64,000 nucleotides of DNA from Aminipila sp963524205 (GTDB lineage: Bacteria; Bacillota; Clostridia; Peptostreptococcales; Anaerovoracaceae): positions 1-64,000 of the forward strand of contig CAURED010000016.1 in the NCBI GenBank assembly GCA_963524205.1. The letters are read 5' to 3'. Made by a program: the position numbers and the translations under genes. Under the pieces are notes generated by a model, which worked only from the letters and a program-made list of their open reading frames with translations, made no database searches and was not told the origin of the DNA. Below are positions 8,326 through 16,381 of the stretch, piece by piece (positions within the stretch are counted from its first letter, which is position 1; each line of letters opens with the position of its first letter).

Positions 8326-9735
8326 CTAACCTTCCACTTTATTTACTGTAAAACATATTTGTGTGCCCTCTCCCTTTTTACTTTTAGCCGTAATGTTTCC
8401 ACCGCTTAAAACTACCAGATTCTTAACAATAGAAAGGCCCAGGCCGCTACTTTCTTTTTCTGAAATAAACTGGTTATTGGAACGATAAAATTTATCAAAT
8501 ATGAATGGTAAATCCTGTTCAGAAATACCTATTCCCGTATCCGCTATGATTATTTCAACCAAATGTTTTTTTTCTTTAGCTAGAATATCTATATGTCCAT
8601 CTTTTTCTGAGTACCGTACAGCATTACTTAAAATATTAATGAAGATCTGCATCAATCTTTCCCTATCCATCGAAATCCTTAATTTTTTATCTACCAGTGC
8701 ATTTATTGTAATATTTTTGCTGTCTGCTTTTTCTTTTATAATTAATACCGACTCTGTCACAACTTCATATAATAGTATTTCTTCAATGTTAAGTTTCATT
8801 ACTCCAGACTGGATTTTAGTCATGTCAAGCAGTTCAGAAGTTAAGTTTACTAAACGATTTGTTTCTCCTTGTATAATTTTCAAATACTCATTGGAATCCT
8901 CTGCTGAAATAATACCATCTAACATTGCCTGTACAAATCCACCCATTGAAGTAAGGGGTGTTCTCAGCTCGTGAGATACATTAGCAATAAACTCCCGTCT
9001 TATTTTATCATTAATTTCAAGCTGGTCTTTCATATTATTAAAAGAATGAGCAAGCATTCCTACTTCATCTTTTGAATGAACCTGAACAGGTGCTACAGTT
9101 TCACCCTTTGCTATACTTCTTGCAGCCTTTTCAACCTGTTCTATAGGTTTCGATATTCTACGAGAATTAATAAAAATAACAGGAATACTGATTAAAATAA
9201 TAATTGCACCGCAGCTCCATAAGATTTGGTTCATTTTCATTATGTTTTGATTTATATTATTTATAGGGCAGAACATCAGTATTGCACCTTTTATTTCTGT
9301 ATTATTTTTCAGTGGATATCCCATATATACTACATAGGTTTCAAGTTTCTGCGAATATTCATTTTTACGAAACACTTGCTTACCATCAAGCACTGTAGAT
9401 AAATCCTCATATACAAATTGATCTGTAAAGCCTTGATATTGCAGCTCTTTTTCTTGCGAAAAGCTATTTTTATCTATTTGTATAACATAAATCATAGCAT
9501 CTGCACTGTAACTTATTCCATTTACAGCCGCATTTAGCTCTTCCTGAGACATGACACCCTCTGTATATTTTTCTGTTAAAACTCCTATTCTTTTTGCTAT
9601 AATCTCAAAGCTATCTTTTTTGTCTTCCATGACAATGGTTTTATACATAAAGGAAATTGCAGAGGTCAGTATTACAATAATAATCAGTGTAATAACAAAG
9701 TAGGTAACTAAAAGTCTTGAAAAAATACTTTTCAT
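8326..9735 (-). CDS. Sensor histidine kinase
   Basis: Two membrane segments (about 10-30 and 170-190) flank an extracytoplasmic sensor. A HAMP domain, HisKA with the phosphoacceptor H255 (NVSHELRTP), and a HATPase domain with DTGIGI and GLGLSIV boxes follow. The gene overlaps the response regulator by one base, so the two are a pair. The sensor domain has no motif I can match to a ligand. Confidence 0.9.
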   Translation of the reverse strand: MKSIFSRLLVTYFVITLIIIVILTSAISFMYKTIVMEDKKDSFEIIAKRIGVLTEKYTEGVMSQEELNAAVNGISYSADAMIYVIQIDKNSFSQEKELQYQGFTDQFVYEDLSTVLDGKQVFRKNEYSQKLETYVVYMGYPLKNNTEIKGAILMFCPINNINQNIMKMNQILWSCGAIIILISIPVIFINSRRISKPIEQVEKAARSIAKGETVAPVQVHSKDEVGMLAHSFNNMKDQLEINDKIRREFIANVSHELRTPLTSMGGFVQAMLDGIISAEDSNEYLKIIQGETNRLVNLTSELLDMTKIQSGVMKLNIEEILLYEVVTESVLIIKEKADSKNITINALVDKKLRISMDRERLMQIFINILSNAVRYSEKDGHIDILAKEKKHLVEIIIADTGIGISEQDLPFIFDKFYRSNNQFISEKESSGLGLSIVKNLVVLSGGNITAKSKKGEGTQICFTVNKVEG

Positions 9736-10427
9736 TATTCATATACCTCCAGTTTATAGCCTACTCCCCATACGGTTTTTATTTCCCATGCCTTGGAATC
9801 ACTTCCTAATTTTTCTCTTATGCATTTTATATGTACATCAACTGTTCTTGTATCTCCTATATAAGAATAATCCCATATTTTATCCAACAATTGTTCTCTG
9901 GTAAATACAATATTTTTATTTACCAGCAAAAAATATAACAGTTGTATTTCTTTAGGTTTTAAATTAACATTTTCATTATTTAATTTTACTTCATATTTAT
10001 TTATATCAACCATGAGATTATCTACATTAATTAGTTTATTAACTTGCTTACGTTCTGATGGCATAGCATTTTTTATTCTTACCTTTACTCTTGCCAAAAG
10101 TTCCTTTGGCTCAAAAGGCTTTACGATATAATCATCTGCTCCTGCCTCGAACCCATTTACCTTATCGTCAACCATATCTCTTGCAGTAACCATGATAACA
10201 GGTATATCTTTTTCCATTTTTATTAAACGACAAACCTCCCAGCCATTAATGGCAGGGAGCATTAAATCCAGAATTACTAAATCATAATCCCCTTTACTTA
10301 TATAATCAAGAGCAGAGCTCCCATCATGGCAGCAGTCTGTAATATAGCCTGCATTGCCAAGATAGAGCTCCATTAACTTACAAATATTTTTATCATCATC
10401 TACAATCAATATTTTCTTAGTTTCCAT
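9735..10427 (-). CDS. OmpR/PhoB-type response regulator
   Basis: The receiver domain has the acidic pocket DDD (10-12), phosphoacceptor D54 (VILDLMLP) and the switch region ending in K-P-F. The C-terminal winged helix shows the trans_reg_C pattern (KEIQLLYFLL, VDVHIKCIREKLG, WGVGYKLE). It is the partner of the kinase just downstream. The start METKKILIVDD at 10427 is preferred because the longer frame overlaps the upstream gene. Confidence 0.9.
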   Translation of the reverse strand: METKKILIVDDDKNICKLMELYLGNAGYITDCCHDGSSALDYISKGDYDLVILDLMLPAINGWEVCRLIKMEKDIPVIMVTARDMVDDKVNGFEAGADDYIVKPFEPKELLARVKVRIKNAMPSERKQVNKLINVDNLMVDINKYEVKLNNENVNLKPKEIQLLYFLLVNKNIVFTREQLLDKIWDYSYIGDTRTVDVHIKCIREKLGSDSKAWEIKTVWGVGYKLEVYE

Positions 10428-10455
10428 CTGCTCTCTTTTCTCTCTAGTTTGTCTT

Positions 10456-11223
10456 CTAATTATCTGTATCTTCTTCCTTATCTGCATGATTTGCTGCCTG
10501 TTTTACTGTTTTAATTTGTTCCTTCAAAGCTTTAATCTCTGCTTTAGTCTCTGCCTTTTCCATTTTGGCAGCTTCTCTAGTCTCTTTTACTTCCGCTCTG
10601 TTCTCTGCCTTTTCTACCTTTGCAGCTTCTCTAATCTCTTTTATTTCTGCTCTAACTTCTGCTTTTTGTGTCTTTGCAGCTTCTAATGTGGTTTTAAATT
10701 CTGCTTTCTTTGCTTCAATAAGATCCCTAATCTGGTCTTCTGTTAAACCTTCGGTATTAATGCCATACTTAATCGCTCTAGTAGTAATCTTCTCCATAGC
10801 TGCAGCCTTTATGACAATCTTCATTTCTTCCAAAGACAAACCCTCTACATCTAATCCAAGTAACTCAGCCCTTAGCGTAAGCATTTCCCTCTTCATAGTT
10901 AAAAGTTTTCTTTCAGTTGTAACTCCATCTTCAGATTTTTCCACTGGCTCAATGTTTTCCAGTTCCTGAATACTATCCGCATCTTCAATTGCTTCTACTT
11001 CATCCATTATCTGAGTCGCTTCTTCAGCATCTTCAGCCTGTACTCCCTCAGCATCTTCAGCCACCTGTGTTTCTTCTTCAGCATCTGTAGCCTGTACGGT
11101 CTGGGAATCCTGCTGTAAATCTGTGGTTTCTGTAGATTCTGCTGCAAAAGCATTTACAGCTCCCCCCACACCTAAAGCCATTACCATCATTAAACCCAGT
11201 ATTTTTGCACTCATTTTCTTCAT
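10456..11223 (-). CDS. Secreted Lys/Glu/Ala-repeat protein, unknown function
   Basis: A signal peptide (about 28 residues, ending AFA-AES) is followed by a very acidic stretch (29-95, with repeated DAEE/AEDAE). A central helical domain (105-175) resembles nothing I recognise. Three 18-residue repeats at 184-238 (type KVEKAENRAEVKETREAA) should form a long charged helix. It heads the RR/kinase/lipoprotein operon; the gap to the regulator is 28 bases. GAAGGGAG fixes the start at 11223. It could be a wall- or surface-associated spacer. Confidence 0.75.
   Translation of the reverse strand: MKKMSAKILGLMMVMALGVGGAVNAFAAESTETTDLQQDSQTVQATDAEEETQVAEDAEGVQAEDAEEATQIMDEVEAIEDADSIQELENIEPVEKSEDGVTTERKLLTMKREMLTLRAELLGLDVEGLSLEEMKIVIKAAAMEKITTRAIKYGINTEGLTEDQIRDLIEAKKAEFKTTLEAAKTQKAEVRAEIKEIREAAKVEKAENRAEVKETREAAKMEKAETKAEIKALKEQIKTVKQAANHADKEEDTDN
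10508..10674 (-). repeat. Three 54-bp tandem repeats coding K/E/A-rich helix
   Basis: These encode residues 184-238 of the secreted protein as three 18-residue units, KTQKAEVRAEIKEIREAA, KVEKAENRAEVKETREAA, and a diverged third ending in KALKEQIK. The DNA copies have drifted, so the duplication is not recent. Confidence 0.8.
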
Positions 11224-11351
11224 CTTGATTTTTCTCCCTTCAATTAACGTATCTACCATTTACTTTATTTGGTACAATTACATCATAAAGGTCAAATATG
11301 AATAAAAAACAGTTGATTTGTAAACAGATTGTAAACAGCAATTTACTAAGT

Positions 11352-11408
11352 TTATGTTAAAAAAATTGCTGTTGGTCCATCTGCCCCACCAATTATTCCA
11401 ATATCCAT
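11352..11408 (-). CDS. 18-codon micro-ORF with decarboxylase sodium-pump motif
   Basis: The peptide is MDIGIIGGADGPTAIFLT followed by TAA. GGAGGAG lies about 6 bases before the ATG, and a TATAAT sits at 11433-11438, about 25 bases upstream. The core GIIGGADGPTAI is the signature of the beta subunit of sodium-translocating decarboxylases (OadB, GcdB, MmdB), where its Asp is essential. The rest of that roughly 400-residue protein is absent. It lies about 130 bases before the secreted-repeat/RR/kinase operon. It could be a leader peptide, a small functional peptide, or chance. Confidence 0.5.
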   Translation of the reverse strand: MDIGIIGGADGPTAIFLT

Positions 11409-11432
11409 TTACGCTCCTCCCACATCAGTTAA

Positions 11433-11459
11433 ATTATACTTTGGATGCACAGCTTACAA
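11433..11459 (-). promoter_or_regulatory. Candidate promoter of the micro-ORF
   Basis: A perfect TATAAT at 11433-11438 is paired with a TTGTAA at 11454-11459, giving a short 15-base spacer. The -10 is convincing and the -35 is not. Confidence 0.4.
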
Positions 11460-11662
11460 ATGTAAAAGTAAAATTGGCATCCAATTTAAATTCTGAAATA
11501 GCATGTAATTATTATATATCCCCGAATGATTTAATGAAAACATTATTATTTTGCACAAATAATTATTAAATTCATAGTTTTACTAGAATGGACTCCTAAC
11601 TTAAGAATATTATCTTATTTTTAGCAAAAAATAAATTGAATTTATTATTAAGGAGATCTTAC

Positions 11663-12406
11663 ATGTACTATATTGTATTTGATTTAGAATTTAATCAGGA
11701 TTTTTCTTCGTCTCAGTCTGCCATTGAAAAAAAACCGAAAGCTCCCTTTGAGATTATTCAGATTGGTGCTATCAAATTAGATTCAAATGTTAATACAATT
11801 GCAACTTTTAACCGTTATGTAAAGCCGGCCATTTATTCACAAGTTAATCCTTTTATCACGGATTTGACTGGTATTACCACAGATCAGCTTATATCAGAAG
11901 AGCCATTTTCTAAAGTTTTCAATGACTATATTGAGTTTACTGGCCAGGAAGATTCTGTTTTTTGTGTCTGGGGAATGTCTGATATGAAAGAGCTATTTAG
12001 AAATGTTGAATATCATAAATTAGACAAAAAACTTTTGCCTGAAATGTATATTAATATTCAGCCCTATCTTTCGCTTCATTTAGGCTTTTCTAAAATAAAA
12101 TTGTTAAAACTTCAGACTGCTGCTGAATCGCTGAAAATTCCAATGCCTTATGCATTTCATGATGCTCTTTATGATGCTTATTATACCGCAGAGATATTTA
12201 AAAAAATAAATAATCCTGCCATTGAAGCAAAGAAATATAATCCTGATTATATACCCATTCGGCCCATACAACGAAAAAAAATTATCGATTTTGAAAAGCT
12301 ATTACAACAGTTTGCAAAAATGTATAACCGTGAATTAAGCAAAGAAGAACAAGATATGATTATTCTTGCCTATAAAATGGGGAAAACAAATCAGTTCTTA
12401 AAATAA
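11663..12406 (+). CDS. DEDDh exonuclease (RNase T/DNA pol III epsilon fold)
   Basis: Exo I (FDLEFNQ, Asp and Glu), Exo II (an Asp around VWGMSDMKEL) and Exo III (HDALYDAYYTAEI) match the DEDDh 3'-5' exonuclease fold, in the sub-group near KapD and ERI-1-like nucleases. It is a stand-alone cytosolic enzyme; the substrate (RNA or DNA) is not clear. AAGGAG places the start at 11663, with MYYIVFDLEF as N-terminus; the frame is open further upstream. Confidence 0.82.
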   Translation: MYYIVFDLEFNQDFSSSQSAIEKKPKAPFEIIQIGAIKLDSNVNTIATFNRYVKPAIYSQVNPFITDLTGITTDQLISEEPFSKVFNDYIEFTGQEDSVFCVWGMSDMKELFRNVEYHKLDKKLLPEMYINIQPYLSLHLGFSKIKLLKLQTAAESLKIPMPYAFHDALYDAYYTAEIFKKINNPAIEAKKYNPDYIPIRPIQRKKIIDFEKLLQQFAKMYNRELSKEEQDMIILAYKMGKTNQFLK

Positions 12407-12431
12407 TAAGTGTAGCTACTCAGCATTAAAT

Positions 12432-13040
12432 TTAGTTAAGGGGTTGCACTTTCATGTTTTTTAACCATATTTTGCTTTGCTCATTAAATGCGCTAGTCTT
12501 TTCTGGGTCGTAATGCTTTGAATATTTATCAAGAAAACCATGTTGTGCATTTATCCTTAAAGTTTCTACATTTGACTTTTTACTTAACTGTTCACATATG
12601 GAATTTACATCAAAGGAGTCCTGTTCCGCAAACATTAAAAACGTATGGCATCTAGGTTTTAAATATAAATAATCTCTTATGCGAGATCCATAGCAGGCTA
12701 AAATAGCATCACAATAGGTGCTTTCACAACAACGCCACGCAACAGTAGCCCCAATGCTAAAGCCTACAACAATTACCTTTTTATACTGTTCCTTTAGTGT
12801 TTGTATTAAACGCAAAATATCAGAATAGACAGCAAACCCACTTTCATTGATAAAATAGGAGTATGCCTCTGATGCCTCTTCGTAAGGGAAAATCTTATTC
12901 GTTGCAAGTAAATTAGGACAATATACATCAAATCCTTCTTTACAATATTCAGAGCAAATCTCTTTAATAAAGTCGTTCCTGCCATATATCTCATGCAATA
13001 CAATAATTGCTGTTTCACTGTTATTTATATATTTAATCAT
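12432..13040 (-). CDS. Dienelactone-hydrolase-like alpha/beta hydrolase
   Basis: The 202-residue protein has the nucleophile elbow GFSIGA (Ser, usually Cys in true dienelactone hydrolases), an Asp in FAEQDSFD, and a C-terminal catalytic His in INAQHGF. This fits an alpha/beta hydrolase of the DLH group with unknown substrate. It converges on the exonuclease gene with a 25-base gap, and is not linked to other genes. Confidence 0.75.
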   Translation of the reverse strand: MIKYINNSETAIIVLHEIYGRNDFIKEICSEYCKEGFDVYCPNLLATNKIFPYEEASEAYSYFINESGFAVYSDILRLIQTLKEQYKKVIVVGFSIGATVAWRCCESTYCDAILACYGSRIRDYLYLKPRCHTFLMFAEQDSFDVNSICEQLSKKSNVETLRINAQHGFLDKYSKHYDPEKTSAFNEQSKIWLKNMKVQPLN

Positions 13041-13180
13041 TTTTTAATCTAAGCAGCCTCCTATGCAATATTTTTCCTTGTCTTTCCAGTGTTCATTTTT
13101 CCTGTCTGTCATCTTTATATTGAATCATATTCATAACTTTTTGTAAATAGTTCATCCATCATATTAATCTTGAGAAAAAA

Positions 13181-13213
13181 TAACGTACCCAGATTATTCA
13201 TCTAGATACGTTA
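13181..13213 (-). terminator. Terminator of the TetR/zinc-ribbon operon
   Basis: TAACGTA and TACGTTA form the base of a hairpin extended by CAGAT/ATCTAG pairing. A T-run follows on the minus strand. Confidence 0.8.
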
Positions 13214-13239
13214 CTTTTTTCAACAACCAAATTGGTGTA

Positions 13240-13476
13240 TTATTCCTTCCAAGCTGGTAATTTTTCCATCATTCCTTTAGCTGCATTTTCAGCTGCTACT
13301 TTGTCTAGTCCCTGGGTCTTAATAATAAAATCAGTCATGCTTATCAGTTTTTCTTCATAAGACTGCATGGAACCATCCTGTCTTGCACAGTATCTGCAAT
13401 AGTCTCTGCTTTCATCCTCCATAGCATAATCTTCCTTTGTTTTCATGGGCATCCCGCATGCAATACACATCTTCAT
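13240..13476 (-). CDS. Small putative zinc-ribbon protein
   Basis: The 78-residue protein begins CIACGMPM and has a second CRYC pair (residues 27-30), a four-cysteine zinc ribbon of the type annotated as putative zinc ribbon domain. The C-terminal half is a short helical region (FIIKTQGLDKVAAENAAKGM). Its start codon overlaps the TetR stop (ATGA), so it is translationally coupled to that regulator and may be its target. Function unknown. Confidence 0.75.
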   Translation of the reverse strand: MKMCIACGMPMKTKEDYAMEDESRDYCRYCARQDGSMQSYEEKLISMTDFIIKTQGLDKVAAENAAKGMMEKLPAWKE

Positions 13477-14081
13477 ATTTCTCTTTCTCCTTCTCCTACT
13501 GTTATTAAATTAGTAAAATGTTCAATCCACTCCTCCCCATATCTTGAGACAACAGAATCTCCTGGGGCAAACATATCTTGATTTGTTAGATAGTAATGAA
13601 TCAATCCAATCCAAGTATTGAACATAAGATTTAAAGGCATTTGCTTTATTTTTAAGTTTTTCATTTCTTTTTCTGCTACTTGTGTCAGATGAAATGAAAT
13701 AGCGGATTGAATCATAATCAGGATATTCCGTGAACTTTCTTGAAGTAAAGCAGCTTCTGAAATCAGCCTAATATAAAAATCCTCATATTCAGCGATTCCT
13801 TTCAGATGTGCTTCAAGTATCTCTCGCATTCCACAGGTTTCATCTACCAGTTCATGAAGCCGTTTTGTTATCCTCATGCCAAATTCTTCTATTACTGTAT
13901 CCAACAACATTTCCTTTGTGGGAAAATGGGCAAAAATAGTTCCGTGAGAAACTTCTGCCGCAGCTGCAATATCAGCAGTTGGAGTGTTAGTCAATCCGTT
14001 CTTAGAAAATTCATTAAATGCTATCTGTATTATATGTTCTCTGGTTTTAGCTTTTTGTTCCTGCCTTTTATTCATATTCAT
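13473..14081 (-). CDS. TetR family transcriptional regulator
   Basis: Residues 10-55 are a TetR helix-turn-helix (TREHIIQIAFNEFSKNGLTN, then VSHGTIFAHFPTKEMLL). The remaining 145 residues are the ligand domain, which has no recognisable ligand signature. A perfect 14-bp palindrome just upstream is the likely operator, so the operon with the zinc-ribbon gene is probably autoregulated. Confidence 0.88.
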   Translation of the reverse strand: MNMNKRQEQKAKTREHIIQIAFNEFSKNGLTNTPTADIAAAAEVSHGTIFAHFPTKEMLLDTVIEEFGMRITKRLHELVDETCGMREILEAHLKGIAEYEDFYIRLISEAALLQESSRNILIMIQSAISFHLTQVAEKEMKNLKIKQMPLNLMFNTWIGLIHYYLTNQDMFAPGDSVVSRYGEEWIEHFTNLITVGEGEREI

Positions 14082-14096
14082 TAACTCCTAACTCAT

Positions 14097-14110
14097 TGAG
14101 TATATACTCA
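14097..14110. promoter_or_regulatory. Palindromic operator of the TetR gene
   Basis: TGAGTATATACTCA is a perfect 14-bp palindrome 16 bases before the TetR start. Size and position are typical of TetR-family autoregulation. Confidence 0.6.
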
Positions 14111-14256
14111 TTATATTCTAGGGGTATATTTCTGTCAATATGAATTTTACAATTTAAAAAATAATTTTATCCCAGCGCAACATCAAGAATCATCATAATC
14201 AAATGTATTCTTTATATCCAGAACCCCTTTTACGCATCATATCAATTTTCTCCAAT

Positions 14257-14311
14257 AAAAAATGCACCTTTTTATGTCAGAGTTTTGTCAAACATTTAAA
14301 GTGCATTTTTT
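14257..14311 (-). terminator. Terminator of the YxeA-like gene
   Basis: AAAAAATGCAC pairs with GTGCATTTTTT, with TTT/AAA flanking the large loop; A/T-runs occur on both strands. The rest of the 277-base gap 14082-14358 holds only the TetR operator. Confidence 0.75.
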
Positions 14312-14358
14312 CTATATTCCAATTATGTTCTGTTTTCAATTGTTTTAATTACTTCTTA

Positions 14359-14715
14359 TTATATTATTTTATATACATCTTTAACTTTTTCAGGAAGATC
14401 CTTCTCTCCTATCTCTTCCCAATAGGTTACACCCCGTAATGGCGCATCATAAAGTTTCACATAAGCTTCTTCTCTGAGTTTTTTCCCAGTAGTAAAGCTT
14501 AAACTTTTTTCCTTCCCTTTTTCATCATAACAAGTAAGAACATATTCATACCTGTTATCATTATTGACTTCAACCTTCTGATTACTAATCACCGTATAAT
14601 ATATTGTCTTTCCACTTGGGTTATCTGGATCTATTTTATCTGGATTTAAAAACAAAATAAATAAAGCCCCCAAAATTAATACCACTAATCCTATTATGAT
14701 TATAAACTTTTTCAA
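14359..14715 (-). CDS. YxeA family (DUF1093) protein
   Basis: The 118-residue protein has one N-terminal membrane segment, then the YxeA pattern: YYTVISNQKVEVN, a Y-E-Y-V-L-T-C-Y-D-E-G-K stretch, LREEAYVKLYDAPLRGV and the T-Y-W-E-E ending. YxeA-like proteins are small exported OB-fold-like proteins of unknown role, often near peptide-related ABC transporters; none is near here. Monocistronic. Confidence 0.8.
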   Translation of the reverse strand: MKKFIIIIGLVVLILGALFILFLNPDKIDPDNPSGKTIYYTVISNQKVEVNNDNRYEYVLTCYDEKGKEKSLSFTTGKKLREEAYVKLYDAPLRGVTYWEEIGEKDLPEKVKDVYKII

Positions 14716-15116
14716 GATTTAATTCCCCCTTTTGTTATACTATAATTAGATTTTATTTTCTATTTAACCTGTTTGGTCAAAAACTAGTCTAGCAGTTAAA
14801 CCTTGCTGAAATCTAACAATAATCTTAAAATAATCTTAAATATGTAAAGGGGCTAATTATTTTAAGTAACAATTAAAGGCATCATTACACATAAAACCTA
14901 ATTTCTAAACTTGCTAAAATTGCTGTTCCAATTCCTTTATTGGTAAATATCTCAAGTAATAAACAATGGGCAATTGTCATCCATAATATGAATTCTTTTT
15001 GGTAGATTCTGTTGGGTAGTTGCTATTTATTTTATTATGTTATAATTATGTAAACTATTACATTACTGAGCCCTTATACTTAAGGTATAATAACAACTAT
15101 AGGAAGCGGAGTACTT
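14716..15116. other. 401-base gap between divergent genes
   Basis: This AT-rich region separates the YxeA-like gene from the transglutaminase. I see no reading frame with a ribosome site. A TATAAT near 15040, preceded by TTGCTA, may be the transglutaminase promoter, although the spacer is short (about 15). Confidence 0.5.
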
Positions 15117-16316
15117 ATGAATTTATTTAATAATTTTAATATAATAACACTATTAATTATAGGCATTTTTTTTATGCCTTTACTGACAGGACTGTTATCT
15201 CCTGTTTCAAGCAATAGAATACATCACTCATTGCTGTCCTTTTTAAATAGCATTAAACTTATAATAGGACTTCTTCTTTCGTTCTATCTTGTTCGGATTA
15301 TTTTTTCTAACAATCCGAACAGCTTCTTAGCGCCTTTATATAAGTTTTTTCCCTCTATTGAAGCTTTGATTCTTCGCTATAATCATGACATTGTGGCATA
15401 TATTATTGTTTTTTTCATTCTATTATCTATCACTCTTTGGATTTTGGAGATTTTAACCATTCCTTTGGAAAAGCATGCAATTATTCCTTTGACAGGCAGA
15501 CTTTCATCTGTATTTAATTCAATGAGCAGTCATGTCAAACGGATACTTAGTGTATCCTGGCAGCTTCCAAAGTCTGTATGCATGGTACTGATTTTTTCAT
15601 TGTTACTAAATTTTTATACAAATTTTATTAATAATGATACTACCAGTGATTACATAAACCATTCCTCTGCATATGAAATAATTAATAAAAAGTTCCTGCA
15701 GCCCATACTAAGTACAGACATAGCAAAAAAGCTGCCTGTCCTAATTAATGATTCCTTTAATAAAGCTGCGGAAGATTTTACCCCTGCTAATAATGAAAAT
15801 GGTGTGAATCCCAATTATTGGAAAGTTCCAGTAATAAAATATTTTAATGGTGTCACACTTGAAGAAGCAGTAAAGTCCAATTCAGAAATAGACAATATGG
15901 CAAAAGAAATTGTTGGAACTGAGAAAAATGATAATATAAAGGCTTACCGGTTATACCAGTGGATCAGCCAAAATATACAATATGATGATAATAAGGCTGA
16001 AGTAATAGTCAAAACCCCTTCCCATGTGAATTCAGGCTCCATAGTTACCTTCACTGAAAAAGAAGGTGTATGCTTTGACTATTCATGCTTGTACGTTTCA
16101 ATGTGCCGTTCAGTAGGGTTAAAAGTCAGATTTGTAACAGGTTTGGGCTATAATGGAATTGAATGGGGTGACCATGCCTGGAATCAGGTCTATGACTCAG
16201 ATGAGCAGAGATGGATCAATGTAGATACAACATTTGGAAACTCAGGGTCCGACTATTTTGATAATGCAGATTTTGCAACGAATCATAAGTACGACGTAAT
16301 ACAAGGAGAGTGGTAA
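15117..16316 (+). CDS. Membrane-anchored transglutaminase-like protein
   Basis: Three N-terminal membrane segments (about 10-30, 50-65, 95-115) and a fourth near 155-175 precede a transglutaminase-core domain (about 265-399). The Cys-His-Asp triad is visible in GVCFDYS, DHAWNQVY and NVDTTFG. In bacteria such domains are mostly thiol proteases or peptide-processing enzymes. The catalytic part probably faces outside. GGAAGCGGAG precedes the ATG. Confidence 0.82.
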   Translation: MNLFNNFNIITLLIIGIFFMPLLTGLLSPVSSNRIHHSLLSFLNSIKLIIGLLLSFYLVRIIFSNNPNSFLAPLYKFFPSIEALILRYNHDIVAYIIVFFILLSITLWILEILTIPLEKHAIIPLTGRLSSVFNSMSSHVKRILSVSWQLPKSVCMVLIFSLLLNFYTNFINNDTTSDYINHSSAYEIINKKFLQPILSTDIAKKLPVLINDSFNKAAEDFTPANNENGVNPNYWKVPVIKYFNGVTLEEAVKSNSEIDNMAKEIVGTEKNDNIKAYRLYQWISQNIQYDDNKAEVIVKTPSHVNSGSIVTFTEKEGVCFDYSCLYVSMCRSVGLKVRFVTGLGYNGIEWGDHAWNQVYDSDEQRWINVDTTFGNSGSDYFDNADFATNHKYDVIQGEW

Positions 16317-16332
16317 AAACCCCTCTCCTTGT
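16301..16332 (+). terminator. Hairpin overlapping the transglutaminase stop codon
   Basis: ACAAGGAGAG pairs with CTCTCCTTGT; the loop contains the TAA stop (16314-16316). The following T-tract is weak. Confidence 0.6.
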
Positions 16333-16381
16333 ACTTATATAATTATTAATAAACTTTAACTGTCCTATATTGAAATAAGAC

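Noticed and set aside
10486..10969. Plus-strand open frames rich in Phe, Ser, Leu and Cys
   Set aside because: They are mirror images of the Lys/Glu/Ala repeats on the minus strand, with no ribosome site or domain.
11352..11408. Simple pseudogene of an OadB-type decarboxylase subunit
   Set aside because: No other OadB-like residues can be read on either side in any frame, and the short frame has its own start, stop and ribosome site.
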